Below, one piece after another: positions 36,870 to 48,430 of a stretch of 64,000 bases of DNA. This DNA is from Platanthera guangdongensis (lineage: Eukaryota; Streptophyta; Magnoliopsida; Asparagales; Orchidaceae): NCBI GenBank assembly GCA_039583875.1, contig CM077159.1, forward strand, positions 456,812-520,811, read 5' to 3'. The notes under the pieces were generated by a model. The model was given only the letters and a program-made list of their open reading frames with translations, did no database searches and was not told where the DNA came from. The position numbers and the translations under genes were made by a program. The stretch's first letter is position 1, and the number at the start of each line of letters is the position of its first letter.

Positions 36870-37421
36870 CTAGGATTTATTTTTTTCTTCTTCTAGATAA
36901 TAGTTAGTAATGCAAATTTCTAAATGATCTTTATAATAAAAATTAGAATGCATAGAAGTCATAAAATTATCAACACCATGAGAAAAATAGCAATAATCAT
37001 CATTATCTAAAGATTGTCTCATAGTATTGCCAATTTGAAAAGTGACTTCATCTTTCCCTACTCGCAAAACTAATTTACCATGAAAAACATCAATAAGCGC
37101 TCTAAAAGTGGCTAAAAATGGACTACCTAATATAAGTGGTACTTCAATATTTTCATCCATATCTAGAATAACAAAATCAGCAGGAAATATAAACTTATCT
37201 ACCTTAACCAATACATCCTCCACTATTCCTCTAGGATACTTAACCGATCGATCTGCTAGTTGAATACTCATTCTAGTTGGGCTAAGTTCTCCTATACCTA
37301 GTTTCAAATATAGTTTGTAAGGCATTAAATTTATATTAGCTCCTAAATCTGCTAAAGCTTTATTTAATTGCAAATCTCCGATTAAACATGGAATTGAAAA
37401 TGAACCGGGATCCTTATGTTT
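36870..37421 (-). pseudogene. Athila-like protease, unit D
   Basis: Protease frame 37373-36870 with LADLGANINLMP (the Ser of the usual core is Asn here) and LGSPFLATFRA. A TAA at 37422-37424 separates it from the linker. Confidence 0.8.
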
Positions 37422-38969
37422 TTAGGGTAATTTATTTTGCAACATAGCAGAACATTTTTCACTAAGTGTTACTAAAGATAATTCCTCTATTTTCCATTTA
37501 TTAGAAATTAAATCCTTAAGAAATTTCGCATACTTAGGCATTTGAATAATTTTAGAAAAAGGTAAATTGACATGTAATTGTTTAAACATAGATAAAAATT
37601 TACCATACTGCGCATCCATGCACTCCTTGTTAAGCATTGCTGGGTATGGTACTGCTGGTTGATTTTCAATCGGTTTTACGTTCATCTCGCTTGGTCCTTC
37701 ACCGCTAGACTCCACTTGGAGTGCTTCCTTCATAATCCTTGGGTCTTGTAACTCGTTTCCGCTCCTTAATTGAATGGCTTTTGCATGCTCCCTCGGATTT
37801 GTCTCAGTATTTACTAGAAGTGTTCCTTGTTGCCTTTCAGAAATCATCCATGCAAGGTATCCAATCCGATTCTCCAAATTCCGAATCGAGCCTTCTTGAT
37901 TCCGGAAGGCTACATCGGTAGTTTGCATGAACTTGGAAAGCACATCTTCCAATGTTGCCTTCCTTGGTTCCGGTTGTTGTTGTTGTCCAAACATAGGTTG
38001 CTTCCCTTAGTTGCCTTGTCCTCCCCAAGAGAAATTTGGGTGGTTCCTCCATCCAGGATTATATGTAGAACTATATGGGTTGTTTGCTTGGTTGAATGGA
38101 GGTCTAATATTGTTGCCCATATAGTCAACATGCTCTTGTACTGAAGTTTCACAACTAGGCATTCCATTACACGAAGGGTCATATTGTTGAGGTGCCATGG
38201 AGGGTGTTACTAATGTAAGGTTGTCCATCTTTTGGTGAAGCTTCTCCACTTGAATGGCTAAGGCAGTGACAACATCCACTTCATACATTCTTGCGGGCTT
38301 TCTAGGCTTTTGTCTTACGGTAGTCCATTGATAGTTGTTCATAGCCATGTCTTCTATCAACTGCTGAGCCGCTTCAGGCATCTTGTTATTCAAAGTGCCT
38401 CCACTAGCCGCATCTATCATCTATTTAGTGGCCAGATTGAGACCATTATAAAAATTCTGAATTTGAAGCCATGAAGGTAGAGCATGGTGGGGACATCTCC
38501 TCAAAAGGTCCTTGAATCGTTCCCATTTGTCGTACAATGATTCAGATTCCAATTGCGTAAATGTAGAGATGTCATTCCTTAGCTTCACAGTCTTTGCTGG
38601 TGGGAAATTATTCATCAAAAACTTCTCAACCATCATATCCCAAATAGTAATCGACCCTCTAGGTAATGAATTCAACCACTGCTTTGACTTATGCCTTAAC
38701 GAGAATGGAAATAATCTCAATCGAATGGTATCGTTGGAAACACCATTGATCTTGAATTTTTCACATATCTCCAGGAATCCGGCCAAGTGGGTGTTAGGAT
38801 CCTCATCTTGCAGGCCATCATACCGGACATACTGTTGAACCATCTGTCTAACACTAGGCTTCAACTCGAAGTTATTGGTGACTATTGGCGGTGTAATGAT
38901 GCTTGACCCAGTTCCTTGGTGATTAGGTCGAGCAAAGTCAGACATAGTTTGCTCGTTCTGATTGGCCAT
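37422..38969 (-). pseudogene. gag: Athila-like gag and linker, unit D
   Basis: From ATG 38969 the frame is uniform to 37422, with stops only at TAG 38421-38423, TAA 38007-38009 and TAA 37422-37424. Each differs from other units by C-to-T in CAG or CAA. The array-wide TAG is TAC here (37857-37859), so gag passes into the linker without that stop. Confidence 0.85.
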
Positions 38970-39269
38970 GGTGTCCAAATTTCCGGATGATTCTCTCCTT
39001 GGTTAACTGTTTCTTATTCTAATAGTTCGTTTGAAATGTTTGTGGTATTAACTCCCACGTCCCTTTGGTTGGTGTTATGAATATTTCGCCCAGGTTCAGG
39101 ATAAAATGGTGCTAGCGCAGAATTTCTGCCCCTGATCATAGACTAACAGACTACAAAACAGAGATTAAGCGATATAATTATTCCATAAACTAATTTACAA
39201 TTATACATATTAATAAACTAACATTAGTAGATTAATAAAGTTTAGGCTTTCAAAATATTGAAATCGACA

Positions 39270-39287
39270 TCCCCGGCTACGACGCCA
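39270..39287 (-). other. Primer binding site (tRNA-Asp), unit D
   Basis: This matches the tRNA-Asp site with two mismatches, six bases from LTR 4. Confidence 0.8.
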
Positions 39288-39293
39288 AAAACT

Positions 39294-40906
39294 TGATGAT
39301 TTCTTTTGGTAACAAGTAATAACTTGATGCAGATTCATTCTACACTCTAGTATAAACTATGTAGATGGGCATAAGCTAGATTGAATTAACTTTCAGGCAA
39401 GTGCACCTATCAATCATAGTATAGGATAAATCTACATCTCGTGTCGTATTCCACAGGACTATTTCAAATACTCGTACTCACCATCACTATATTATCATAC
39501 CTATAATTAAAATGGACTTCTAATCTAAATTAACCTAACTATGACTATTTGGATAAATAAACATTGAAGGATTAAAGATGATAAAAAGCCGAAAGCATAT
39601 GAGCAATTACATGAAAATACTTGTTAATTAACTCAATTCTATGTAATCATGAAATAATAAGACTATCAAATTTGTTGTATTGTAAAGGGTAAACATCTAT
39701 CGAATTCTCTCTCGAGCAATTCAAAGTCTAAACCTAAGTTAGTAAAGTTTCTCTCAAACAATTTACAACACTCAAATTTGCATTAATGGAAGTACCCTAT
39801 CTACTACATAAATTCATGAAATCGCATCTCTAAAATACCATAAATCCATTTATTCGTATTCCAATTATCCAAACGACATATCTCTCGATCAGGACATTTG
39901 AATTACAATGAGATCTAACACCAAAATATGAATATGTAAACATCATCACAAACATTCAATTTTTCAATCTAGAGATTTGCAATTCATGTAAAACTTTTAA
40001 CTAATTCATAATTATGATAAAACTCTTTGTTTGTAAGCCTACATACGAATAAAATACCACAAATTCGATGAAAACAATTCGATACATGATTAACAAATTG
40101 TTTCAAATTAAAGTTCATGCAAAATAAAAGATAACTAAAGTTGAATCACCAAGAGATAGGGAAGATTAAAAGGGATTAATGAAAGATTAAATGCATACAA
40201 AAATACCATTCAAATCCTCCTTCTCTTGGATGCTCCACTTCGTGCTCCAGAAGTTCTCCCCAATGAAAATGCTCCAAAAGTCCGTTCTAATTTTTCTACA
40301 GGTTTTTTATAGTCTCCTAGCAAACAGGGTCAGACACGGGTTCAATCACGGCCGTGTGTCATGCAGTGTTGACGGTTCTAGGGCAGTTCCACACGAACAG
40401 GCGTGTCTGGTAGTGGGCTGTGTCAGATGACACAGGTACTAACATGGCCGTGTTATTCTTCATGTTCTTCAAATATTGGTGGGTTAGCAGTCGAGGTCGA
40501 ATGGACACGGGTAGTTACACGGGCGTGTGCCAACCCGTGTGAGTCTCTGTCTTCTGCTTCTAGTTTCTTCAATTTCAGCGCACATAGGACATGGGTATGG
40601 ACACGGGCGTGTGCCTACTGGTGTGAGCCAAATCTTTGTCCTGTCATCAGCCATGTTGACTCCGTGAACTCCTCTGTTTGCTCCAAGACTTTTAGTTCCA
40701 TTGGTTGGCATTACCTGCATTAGAAAAATAAAAGAATAAATAGATAGCTTAATACAAGGAATAACCAAAAATCCTAACTGTGCTCTCCTATTCATAATAA
40801 GATAATTTCTCAACTATTCTCGCAAAATTACTACAAAAAGTGGTAGAAAATAGTAGACATGATTACAATTATGATAGTAAAAAGCCTAGGATAATCGCAC
40901 TCATCA
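39294..40906 (-). repeat. Athila-like LTR 4 (shared by units D and E)
   Basis: The 1613-bp LTR has both termini intact, the TATA sequence at about 40303-40311, and the CACGG block at 40330-40625. Confidence 0.87.
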
Positions 40907-41233
40907 AATACCCCCAGACTTAGATGTTTGCTTGTCCCTAAGCAAAATAATTCAAACACTTGGGTTACCAATAAATAATTTTACCTCCGCATATAGGTTG
41001 CTATGAATTTAAATAGAACTTTGATGATGTAATCATATAAGAAATAGTTTAGACGACGTTTCTAAGTATAGATTTATCTTAAAATTCCTCCAATATATCT
41101 TTTAACTATCTTTCACACTTTCTTAGAAATAAAGGTAAAGTCATCTATGACAAATGTGAGGAGAGAATAACAATCTCAATAAGATACGTATTAGTATTTC
41201 AAAACTTATAAATAACCATATTGATAGTCATGA
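40907..41233 (-). other. Polypurine tract and start of 3' region, unit E
   Basis: The polypurine tract at 40907-40918 abuts LTR 4. The sequence is then AT-rich up to the chromovirus insertion point at CATGA 41229-41233 and resumes at 50738. Confidence 0.7.
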
Positions 41234-43540
41234 TGTAACACCCCCTATCCGTCGCATCGCATATAGCAGTAGGTCCGGCCGGGGCCCGACGCCATATACC
41301 ACGGACAGACCGGGTGGTTACTTATGGAAACCATCCAACCAATCTCAACGTCCTACACAGAGCATTCTAGCGGAAGCAATTTATAAAAGTTGCAAAACAA
41401 GAACCCAGCACAAGCATGAATGTCCACTAACATGATAATAGGAATGTTATTACAAAATACCCAAATATTCGGCCTTAAGGCCTTACAGAATGTTTCTCTT
41501 GACTAAAACATGATTTACAAACCTCGGCACGCAGGCCGGTCATACATGAGTAAAACAGAAAATATTTCCACTTGGGCCTTCGAGGGCCAGCTTCGCAAAA
41601 AGGGCTTTAGCCCGCTACTGACCGCTTGGTCCAGCTGCACCTGCAAGCAAACAAACCACCGCACGGTGGCAAACAAAGCAACGGTCAGCAATGCTGACCA
41701 AATTATAACGATCCCGCCCCCAACTCGGGGCGGCGATGCTCCTTCCCTGCATTTCATTAGCACAAGCGAGCAATGCATATAACCATAGCCATCTCATCAC
41801 AGACGTTGGCTCGTACGGCCACACGTCCCGTGCACTCAGGGCACATTCTCGGTGAACCGGTCGATGTTACGTCAATTAAAGCCATTAACATTCCGGACTC
41901 ACCACCGCCACTAGGACGGCCATTCCTATGAGCAAGTTGTCTTCATGGTATTGGTCACGTCAATTTAAGCCATTGACCACCGAAGACCCCCATTTATGCC
42001 AACGGCGAGTCCCATGTAACCTTAGGTCGCTCTAACCGGACGACATAAAGCGGGTACGGCTCCATCTAACCCGTGCTCACATCGCAACGACAATTTAAGC
42101 CATTTGCGCGGGTCAAACTTTCACCGAGTCCCATTCTACCTCAAGTCACATAACCCGGTTATGTTCAAGTTGGCTTCCAAGCCACCAAGTTGGCAAGACC
42201 TCGTGTCCGCCCAGTTTTCCGGGTGCACCTTTGGGTTAGTCCCCAAGGCTCCCTGCTGCAATCTACCGCGTAGAAAACCCGAAAACACCAAATAGCACGG
42301 AGTCTTCTCCGGCCTTATGCAATGCAACATCACCGATCCGAACTAACATGTCCGGGTAGGCTTCAACCAAAATGCCTATGTCCGTTCTCGCATACGGACG
42401 CTAAACAACGGGGACTTCACATATCTACCCGAAGGAATGCCTCCAACTCTTCGCAAACTCGCGAGAGAGGGCTTCCTATGCTAAGAAAGAGAGCTATCAT
42501 GCTCACAAGTGAGGATCGTTACCCTTGCGTTCCTCTTTGGCGCCATCGAAATGTAATCGGATAGAAATCACCGCGCTTGCGTTGCCTCCGTGGATCCGGA
42601 GTCGGCTTGCGATTCGGAGCTCCGAAGCTCCTCCAATGGCGGATCTAGCTCTTCTTCCTCCAATAGCTTTCCTATTTCTCCAAGGGTTTGGAGAGATGAT
42701 CAAGTGAAGGAAAATGGATTTTTCTTAAGTCAAACCCGTGTATATCCTCCCAGGAACCATCCCCAGCCGTCGGATCTCAACCTAAGAAAACGAGCGGCTT
42801 TGATTCGGGGCTGAAATGCCCAATCTGGACCGAACACGGCCTGGCACACGCCCGTGTCCAGGGCCGTGTGCCGCATTCGCCGTCAAAATCGAATCTTCTG
42901 AACACGCACACGGGTATCGAACACGCCCGTGTTCGAGCTGACACGCCCGTGTTCCAGTTGACACGGCCGTGTAGCCGGCCGTGTACCCCATGATTTTCCC
43001 CCGTTTCCAACCCGAGCACTGCACGGGTTCTAGGACACGCCCGTGTCCTTGCCCGTGTCACATTGACACGCCTGGGCCCCCAGGCCGTGTACACGGGACA
43101 TTTCGTCGAGGGGAGAACGACGACTGGATGACACGGCCTTGGACACGCCCGTGTCCTAGGCCGTGTGCTTTGTCTCGACGATCGTCGAGTGAATCTCGAC
43201 GATTTCACCTTGACGATCGTCGACACGGGTCGACACGCCCTGCGACACGCCCGTGTCGCAGGCCGTGTGCCCATTCTCGACGAATCGTCGAGAATAACTC
43301 GACGATTTCACGGCTAAGTGTCGACACGGGTCGACACGCCCTGTGACACGCCCGTGTCGCAGGCCGTGTGCCCTTTCTCGACGAATCGTCGAGTATAACT
43401 CGACGACTTCGCGACTAAGTGTCGGCACACACTTGACACGCCCTGGGACACGCCCGTGTCCCAGGCCGTGTGCCGTCAGCCAGAAACCAAAACTGGCCCA
43501 AAACGTCCCCCTTTGCTCCTTTGAGTTTCGGGGCGTTACA
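41234..43540 (-). repeat. Chromovirus G 3' LTR
   Basis: The LTR begins TGTAACACCCC and ends GCGTTACA. In minus orientation U3 contains the 101-102-bp tandem repeats (43130-43475) and scattered CACGCCCGTG palindromes to about 42830. A weak TATA-like ATATAC lies near 42739-42746. ORFs on both strands in this LTR come from the repeats or are not conserved. Confidence 0.92.
43130..43475. repeat. 101-102-bp tandem repeats in the G LTR
   Basis: GACACGCCCGTGTC-type palindromes followed by AGGCCGTGTGC start at 43141, 43243, 43344 and 43446, a period of 101-102 bp. Between them lie CTCGACGA and TCGTCGAG segments that pair with each other. The right LTR has the same array at 50327-50672. Confidence 0.85.
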
Positions 43541-43577
43541 ACTCTCCCCCTCTTAAAAGAATTTCGCCCACGAAATT
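43541..43577 (-). other. Chromovirus G polypurine tract and stem-loop
   Basis: The minus strand reads AAGAGGGGGAGAGT directly before the LTR. Just upstream is a perfect stem-loop, AATTTCG and CGAAATT around CCCA. A similar tract and stem-loop recur in the leader at 48357-48395. Confidence 0.8.
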
Positions 43578-44134
43578 ACATAAAGGAAAGATATACAAAA
43601 ACAACATTTGTACCTGAGCGGAACAACTCCGGATACTCGTCAAGCATAGTCTGCTCTCGCTCCCAGGAGAGCTCCTCACGACCGCAATTGTCCCATCGGA
43701 CCTTGACCATCCTGATCTCTTTATTGCGTAGCCGCTTGACCTCCGAGTCCTCAATCCGCACGGGCTTTACCTTTGTCGTTAGCCCACTATCCACCGGCAC
43801 TTGATCGACCGCGATCACTTGCGTAGGCTCTTGCACCGCCTTCCGAAGCACCGAAATATGGAATACATCATGTAAACCACTTAGCTCCACTGAAAGCTTC
43901 AGCCGATAGGCCGCTTCTCCTACTCGCTCCAGAACCTCGAACGGTCCAAGGTACCTCGGGCTTAGCTTTTTCAATCGTCGCACCCGCGAGACACCCTTGA
44001 ACGGCTTGATCTTTAGGTACACATAATCACCCACAGCGAACTCCACGTTCCTGTGCTTGGCATTATAGTACTTTGCTTGCCGGTCCTGAGCGATGAGTAA
44101 CCTCTCCCGAATGGTTCTCACCAAAGAAGTAGCA
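43576..44134 (-). pseudogene. pol: Chromovirus G pol C-terminus (chromodomain-like), shifted frame
   Basis: This frame (ATG 44124 to stop 43576) continues integrase into the C-terminal domain (GDYVYLKIKPF, LGPFEVLERVG, LHDVFHISVL) and a chromodomain-like tail (VKRLRNKEIRMVKVRW, then WE and YPELF). Chromodomains of Tekay-type elements are thought to steer integration to marked chromatin. It is out of frame with the main pol ORF because of one extra base in a C-run at 44135-44137 (G-run on the coding strand). Confidence 0.88.
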
Positions 44135-47020
44135 CCCTCCTACTTCCGATCGCTTATACAACTTTGACTCACCCGTTTCTAACCAAGACAACGGCGTGCG
44201 ACATCTTCTACCATATAGGGCCTCGAAAGGCGCCATCTGAATACTTGCTTGGTAGCTGTTGTTGTATGCGAACTCCACCAAATAAAGGTGGTCCTCCCAT
44301 TGCTTTCCAAAGTCCAAGACACACATGCGAAGCATGTCTTCCATCGTTCTATTGACCCTCTCGGTCTGCCCATCCGTTTGTGGATGGAAGGCTGTGCTAA
44401 ACTTCAGCTTTGTTCCCAACATTTGCTGCACCAGCCTCCAATCATTGGACGTGAACCGCCCATCACGGTCACTCACGATGCTGCGGGGCACACCATGAAG
44501 CCGTACTATGTTATCCACATATAGCTTTGCCAGCTTCTCCACCGGATCATCCTTCCTATGCGGAATAAAATGCGACACCTTCGTTAATCGATCCACGACC
44601 ACCCAAATGGCGTCGTTCCCCTTTTGCGACCTTGGCAAACCATGCACAAAGTCCATAGAGATGTCGTCAAATTTCCACTCCGGAATAGGCAAGGACTTAA
44701 GAAATCCTCCCGGCTTTTGGCACTCCGCCTTTACCAAGGCGCAGGTTTGGCATTTCGCTACATATAGCGCCACATCCTTTTTCAAGCCCGGCCACCAAAA
44801 CAGTTTCTTTACATCGCGGTACATCTTCGTGCTCCCTGGGTGAATCGAGTACTTGGTATGGTGTGCCTCGTACAACAACTCCACCCGTAAATTGCCCACA
44901 CTTGGGACGCACAAACGACCGTCTTTCCACAGCAATCCGTCCTCCACGACGAATTGGGAATTTGACCCATCCAGAGCCTCTATCATGAACTGCTTCATAT
45001 GAGCATCCATATCCAAAGCCTGCCGAATCCGATCAGCCAGGTCATATTGGACTTCAGTCCAATTCAGCACTGCTTCAGCGCTAGATTGTCTATCCACACA
45101 AACAATCTCCAACGCCTCCAGCTCCTGCACCAACCGCTCATCATGCACTGATAGCCAATTCGCTTGAGCTGGGGCTCGACGACTCAACGCGTCCGCAACC
45201 GCATTCCCTTTGCCAGGCACGTAGTGGATCTTGAATGTATAGTCCCCTAAGAACTCCATCCATCTACGCTGCCGCATATTCAGATCCTTCTGATCAATCA
45301 GGTACTTTAGGCTCTTGTGATCGGTGTAGATATCAATCTTCACACCGTACAAATAGTGTCTCCACAGCTTCAAGGCAAAAATCACGGCCGCTAACTCCAA
45401 GTCATGGACCGGATAATTCCTCTCGTGCACTTTTAGCTGTCTCGAGCCATAAGCTATCACGCTTCCGTGCTGCAGTAGCACACAACCCAAACCGCTGCCT
45501 GAAGCATCGCTATATATCTCATAGCCTTCGGTCCCAACCGGCGAACTCAACACAGGCGCCGTGGTCAACCGACACTTCAATTCCTCAAAAGCTCGCGCGC
45601 ACTCCGGCGTCCAAACGAACTTATGCTCCTTCCTCGTCAAAGTAGTGAGAGGTAGCGCTATCCGCGAGAAGTTCTCTACGAAGCGCCTATAATAACCGGC
45701 AAGCCCCAAAAAGCTCCGGACTTCTGCTACCGTAGCAAGCTCAGGCCACTCCCGTATCGCAACAATCTTCGCCGGATCCACCGCAATACCCTCTCCACTC
45801 ACTATATGCCCGAGGAACGCTACTGAGGATAGCCAAAACTCGCACTTCGAGAACTTGGCATACAACTGGTTTCTCCTTAGCGTCTCCAACACCAAATGAA
45901 GATGCTTGAAGTGATCTTCCTCACTTTGCGAGTACACCAAAATATCGTCGATGAAGACGATCACGAAATGGTCTAGGTACTCCCTGAACGTCCTGTTCAT
46001 CAAATCCATAAATACTGACGGCGCATTAGTCAGCCCAAACGGCATGACCGTAAACTCATAATGCCCGTATCTCGTACTAAACGCTGTCTTCGGGATATCA
46101 CTCTCCCTTATCCGCAGCTGATAGTACCCAGACTTGAGATCTAACTTCGAGTACACCGTCGACCCGACTAACTGATCAAAGAGATCATCAATCCTAGGGA
46201 TCGGGTACTTATTCTTCTCAGTCAGCTTGTTTAGCTCCCGATAATCAATACACAATCTCAAGCTTCCGTCCTTCTTCTTAACAAAGAGGACCGGTGCGCT
46301 CCAAGGCGAAGAACTCGGGCGCACATACCCTTGCTCCAACAACTCTTGCAGTTGAACTTTCAGCTCCGCCATTTCCTTAGGCGCTAGCCGATACGGAGAT
46401 CGTGACACAGGCTTTGCACCTGGCACTAGCTCGATCGTAAAGTCTATCTCCCGTTGAGGCGGGGCTCCAGGAAGATCTGCGGGGAACACATCAGGGTATT
46501 CCGATACCACTGAAATACAATCCATCGCGGGCTTCGGCTTTGCAACCTCCACTAGTGTAAAGAACAGTTCTGCTCCGGCACGAACCGCCTTCACCACCTG
46601 AAGAGCAGACATCAACGTCTTGCTCGACCCCTTTAAGCCCGTAAAAGTCGTCTCACGACTCGCTCCCAGCTTGACTTCCTTGCTACCGCAATCTATATGG
46701 GCCTGCTGCTCCGAGAGCCAGTCCATGCCAAATATGACGTCAAACTCCACTAACGGAAGTAAAGACGCCCGCAGGTCGAACTCCTGCTCTCCAATACGAG
46801 TCTTAACCTCGCAGATCCTAACCGCTCGCATCGAACACCCATTGGGCAATAACACATCCAACTTGTCCTTCGCCATCGAAGAAGGGACTCCGATGCGTGA
46901 TATAAATCCTTCGGACAAGAAGGAGTGTGAAGCTCCCGTATCAAAGAGTGCTCGTGCGGGATTTTCACAAATCATTACAAATCCTAAACAAGCAGTGGTA
47001 AGGTAACATATACATAACAA
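44063..47020 (-). CDS. pol: Chromovirus G pol: protease, RT, RNase H, integrase
   Basis: A 985-codon open frame. Protease has FDTGAS (Asp 27). RT runs about 180-400 with LDLKSGYYQ (Asp 294) and FIDD (356-359). RNase H has Asp 505, Glu 542 and YTDH (566). Integrase has the zinc ligands His 720, His 728, Cys 757 and Cys 760, and a DD35E triad at Asp 790, Asp 851 and Glu 887. All catalytic residues are present. The last 20 or so codons are out of frame after 44137. The ATG at 47020 lies inside the proposed intron, so translation probably enters from gag by splicing rather than starting here. Confidence 0.92.
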   Translation of the reverse strand: MLCICYLTTACLGFVMICENPARALFDTGASHSFLSEGFISRIGVPSSMAKDKLDVLLPNGCSMRAVRICEVKTRIGEQEFDLRASLLPLVEFDVIFGMDWLSEQQAHIDCGSKEVKLGASRETTFTGLKGSSKTLMSALQVVKAVRAGAELFFTLVEVAKPKPAMDCISVVSEYPDVFPADLPGAPPQREIDFTIELVPGAKPVSRSPYRLAPKEMAELKVQLQELLEQGYVRPSSSPWSAPVLFVKKKDGSLRLCIDYRELNKLTEKNKYPIPRIDDLFDQLVGSTVYSKLDLKSGYYQLRIRESDIPKTAFSTRYGHYEFTVMPFGLTNAPSVFMDLMNRTFREYLDHFVIVFIDDILVYSQSEEDHFKHLHLVLETLRRNQLYAKFSKCEFWLSSVAFLGHIVSGEGIAVDPAKIVAIREWPELATVAEVRSFLGLAGYYRRFVENFSRIALPLTTLTRKEHKFVWTPECARAFEELKCRLTTAPVLSSPVGTEGYEIYSDASGSGLGCVLLQHGSVIAYGSRQLKVHERNYPVHDLELAAVIFALKLWRHYLYGVKIDIYTDHKSLKYLIDQKDLNMRQRRWMEFLGDYTFKIHYVPGKGNAVADALSRRAPAQANWLSVHDERLVQELEALEIVCVDRQSSAEAVLNWTEVQYDLADRIRQALDMDAHMKQFMIEALDGSNSQFVVEDGLLWKDGRLCVPSVGNLRVELLYEAHHTKYSIHPGSTKMYRDVKKLFWWPGLKKDVALYVAKCQTCALVKAECQKPGGFLKSLPIPEWKFDDISMDFVHGLPRSQKGNDAIWVVVDRLTKVSHFIPHRKDDPVEKLAKLYVDNIVRLHGVPRSIVSDRDGRFTSNDWRLVQQMLGTKLKFSTAFHPQTDGQTERVNRTMEDMLRMCVLDFGKQWEDHLYLVEFAYNNSYQASIQMAPFEALYGRRCRTPLSWLETGESKLYKRSEVGGCYFFGENHSGEVTHRSGPASKVL

Positions 47021-47059
47021 GCATATAAAGGAATTGACTTGCTATAAATTAAACCGTAC
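46984..47059 (-). other. Candidate 76-nt GT-AG intron between gag and pol of G
   Basis: On the minus strand the donor is ACAG/GTACGG at 47060/47059 and the acceptor TTGTTTAG/GATT at 46984/46983. The segment is about 68 percent AU, against near-balanced flanks. It contains the gag stop TAA (47049-47051). Removing it joins gag codon Gly (first base 47060) to pol bases 46983-46982 as GGA, in frame with pol, just before the protease. Retention gives Gag only; splicing would give Gag-Pol. Confidence 0.7.
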
Positions 47060-48171
47060 CTGTCACCACGTCAGCTTGTTTAATGGCCTCCTGTTGGCCA
47101 AGATTATAGACCCTTGGTTGGGCCGGAGCATAGTGGGATGCGGTCGACTCCACCGCCTTTCCCTTCTCTTCGTAGGTAGCTCCTGGCCTCCTTTCGGACT
47201 TAGGACGTCCGCTCCAACAATCACGGGCAAAGTGCCCCGTCTTGCCGCAAGTAAAACACGCACCCGGGGTCTGACCCGTAGTCGCCCCAGAAGCGCCAGA
47301 AGGAGCTGGACCCGAAGTCCTATGCTTCTTAAAAGCCCTCCGATAGCCAGACTTCGAAGTAGTCGGCACTTTAAACTCAGATTTCTTTTCACCCAAGCTT
47401 TTCTTTGCTTGTACACTCTTCATGTCCTTCTCCAAGGACCGGGCAGTATTGACCAAGGTTAAGAAACCCTGCGTCATCGGCCCCGACAGTAACAATCGCA
47501 GCTCATCCCTCAAGCCTTCATAAAAACGATTAGTCTTGCGCTCCTCATCCATGATGGTAGAGCTCGCATAACGACTCAACCGCGTAAACTCGTGGAGATA
47601 TTCATCCACGCTTCGCTCACCCTGCACCAACCTCAGGAACTCATTCTCCATTGAAATCCTCTGAGTAGAAGGGAGGTATCTTGCTAAGAACAATTCCGAG
47701 AACTCTTCCATCGAAACGTCTATCAATTGTCTTCCTCTCAGATGATGCAGCTCCAAGCCTTCCCACCACATCCTCGCTTCCCCGTCCTAGAAGGAACGTA
47801 GCGATGGTGGTCATTTGCCACTCCTCCGTCTCCGTCGCTGTCATGACTCTCTTCACCCTAGAGAGCCAGTCTTCAGCCTGCGATGGGGTTCCCAACCCCG
47901 AGAATAACGGAGGGTTAAAGCTCATTACATGCTTCAACTGCCTCTCAGTCGCCCTCCTTGGCACTATTGGTTCTACAACCACTTGCTCCATCCTCCTCGG
48001 CTCGGCCTCTTGAAGAGGTACTTGCTCCATCACAGGAGCGGGCTGCTGCGCTTGCCTCCCAGGCTGCGCATTTATCACGGCCAACACCGCTTCAGCCACC
48101 AATCGTATATTTTCAGCCGACAAAGGTGTTGCGGGAGCAACTTCTGGTGCACTACTAGCCTCAGAACCTCA
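47049..48171 (-). pseudogene. gag: Chromovirus G gag (one frameshift, doubtful start)
   Basis: The N-terminal part is open from after TGA 48169-48171 to about 47790, with ATERQLKHVMSF and PPLFSGLG. The C-terminal part (47771-47049) carries EEFSELFLARYLP, FTRLSRYAS and the CCHC knuckle CFTCGKTGHFARDC. The two parts are separated by one extra base in the CC at 47786-47787. No ATG lies between the upstream TGA and the first conserved residues. A GTG near 48191 sits where an ancestral ATG may have been, with the TGA between. Confidence 0.85.
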
Positions 48172-48417
48172 GCGTTCTGACGGCCCAACACCACTTCGGG
48201 TCACCTATAGTGGTACAAAACACCGTTAAGCGACCAAAAAACATTGCAAACAGCAATTATAGGAACACACAGGTTCCTCAAACACGAGTATTTTCATTCC
48301 TAAGTGGACATTCATGGGTTCTTTTTACTGTTATTACGATGACGCACACAATGTGCTCACCACCCCTTAAAAAGAATTCGCCCACGAATTCACTTTAAGC
48401 CCGACCAAAACCAGTAG
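48172..48417 (-). other. Chromovirus G 5' leader
   Basis: About 250 bp between primer site and gag. It includes a second polypurine-like tract and stem-loop (48357-48395) resembling those at the 3' polypurine tract. No conserved ORF. Confidence 0.65.
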
Positions 48418-48427
48418 TCTGATACCA
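48418..48427 (-). other. Chromovirus G primer binding site (initiator Met tRNA)
   Basis: The minus strand reads TGGTATCAGA, the usual complement to the 3' end of initiator tRNA-Met, three bases from the LTR. Confidence 0.85.
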
Positions 48428-48430
48428 AAT

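Larger units (their letters stand above)
28708..40906 (-). mobile_element. Athila-like unit D
   Basis: The second uninterrupted unit, 10,586 bp between LTR starts. It keeps sense codons at three sites where neighbouring units have stops, and both RT catalytic motifs. It is still broken by its own nonsense changes in gag, protease linker and RT. Confidence 0.88.

Noticed and set aside
41510..42564. ORFs in the G LTR identical in both LTRs
   Set aside because: Identity follows from LTR duplication at insertion; the frames are not kept in the older LTR at 9018-9357.
42777..43428. Long ORFs on both strands rich in Arg, Pro, Cys and Thr (for example RPRTRACPRPC)
   Set aside because: They are translations of the CACGCCCGTG tandem repeats in the G LTR, open on both strands at once, and recur at 49974-50757.
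42820..43470. Regular repeats that could suggest a CRISPR array
   Set aside because: The units are palindromic words and 101-102-bp tandem repeats without unique spacers, inside a plant LTR.
44063..44124. Programmed -1 frameshift between the two pol frames of G
   Set aside because: The overlap is at a simple G-run inside integrase, not at a gag-pol or domain border; an extra base is the simpler explanation.
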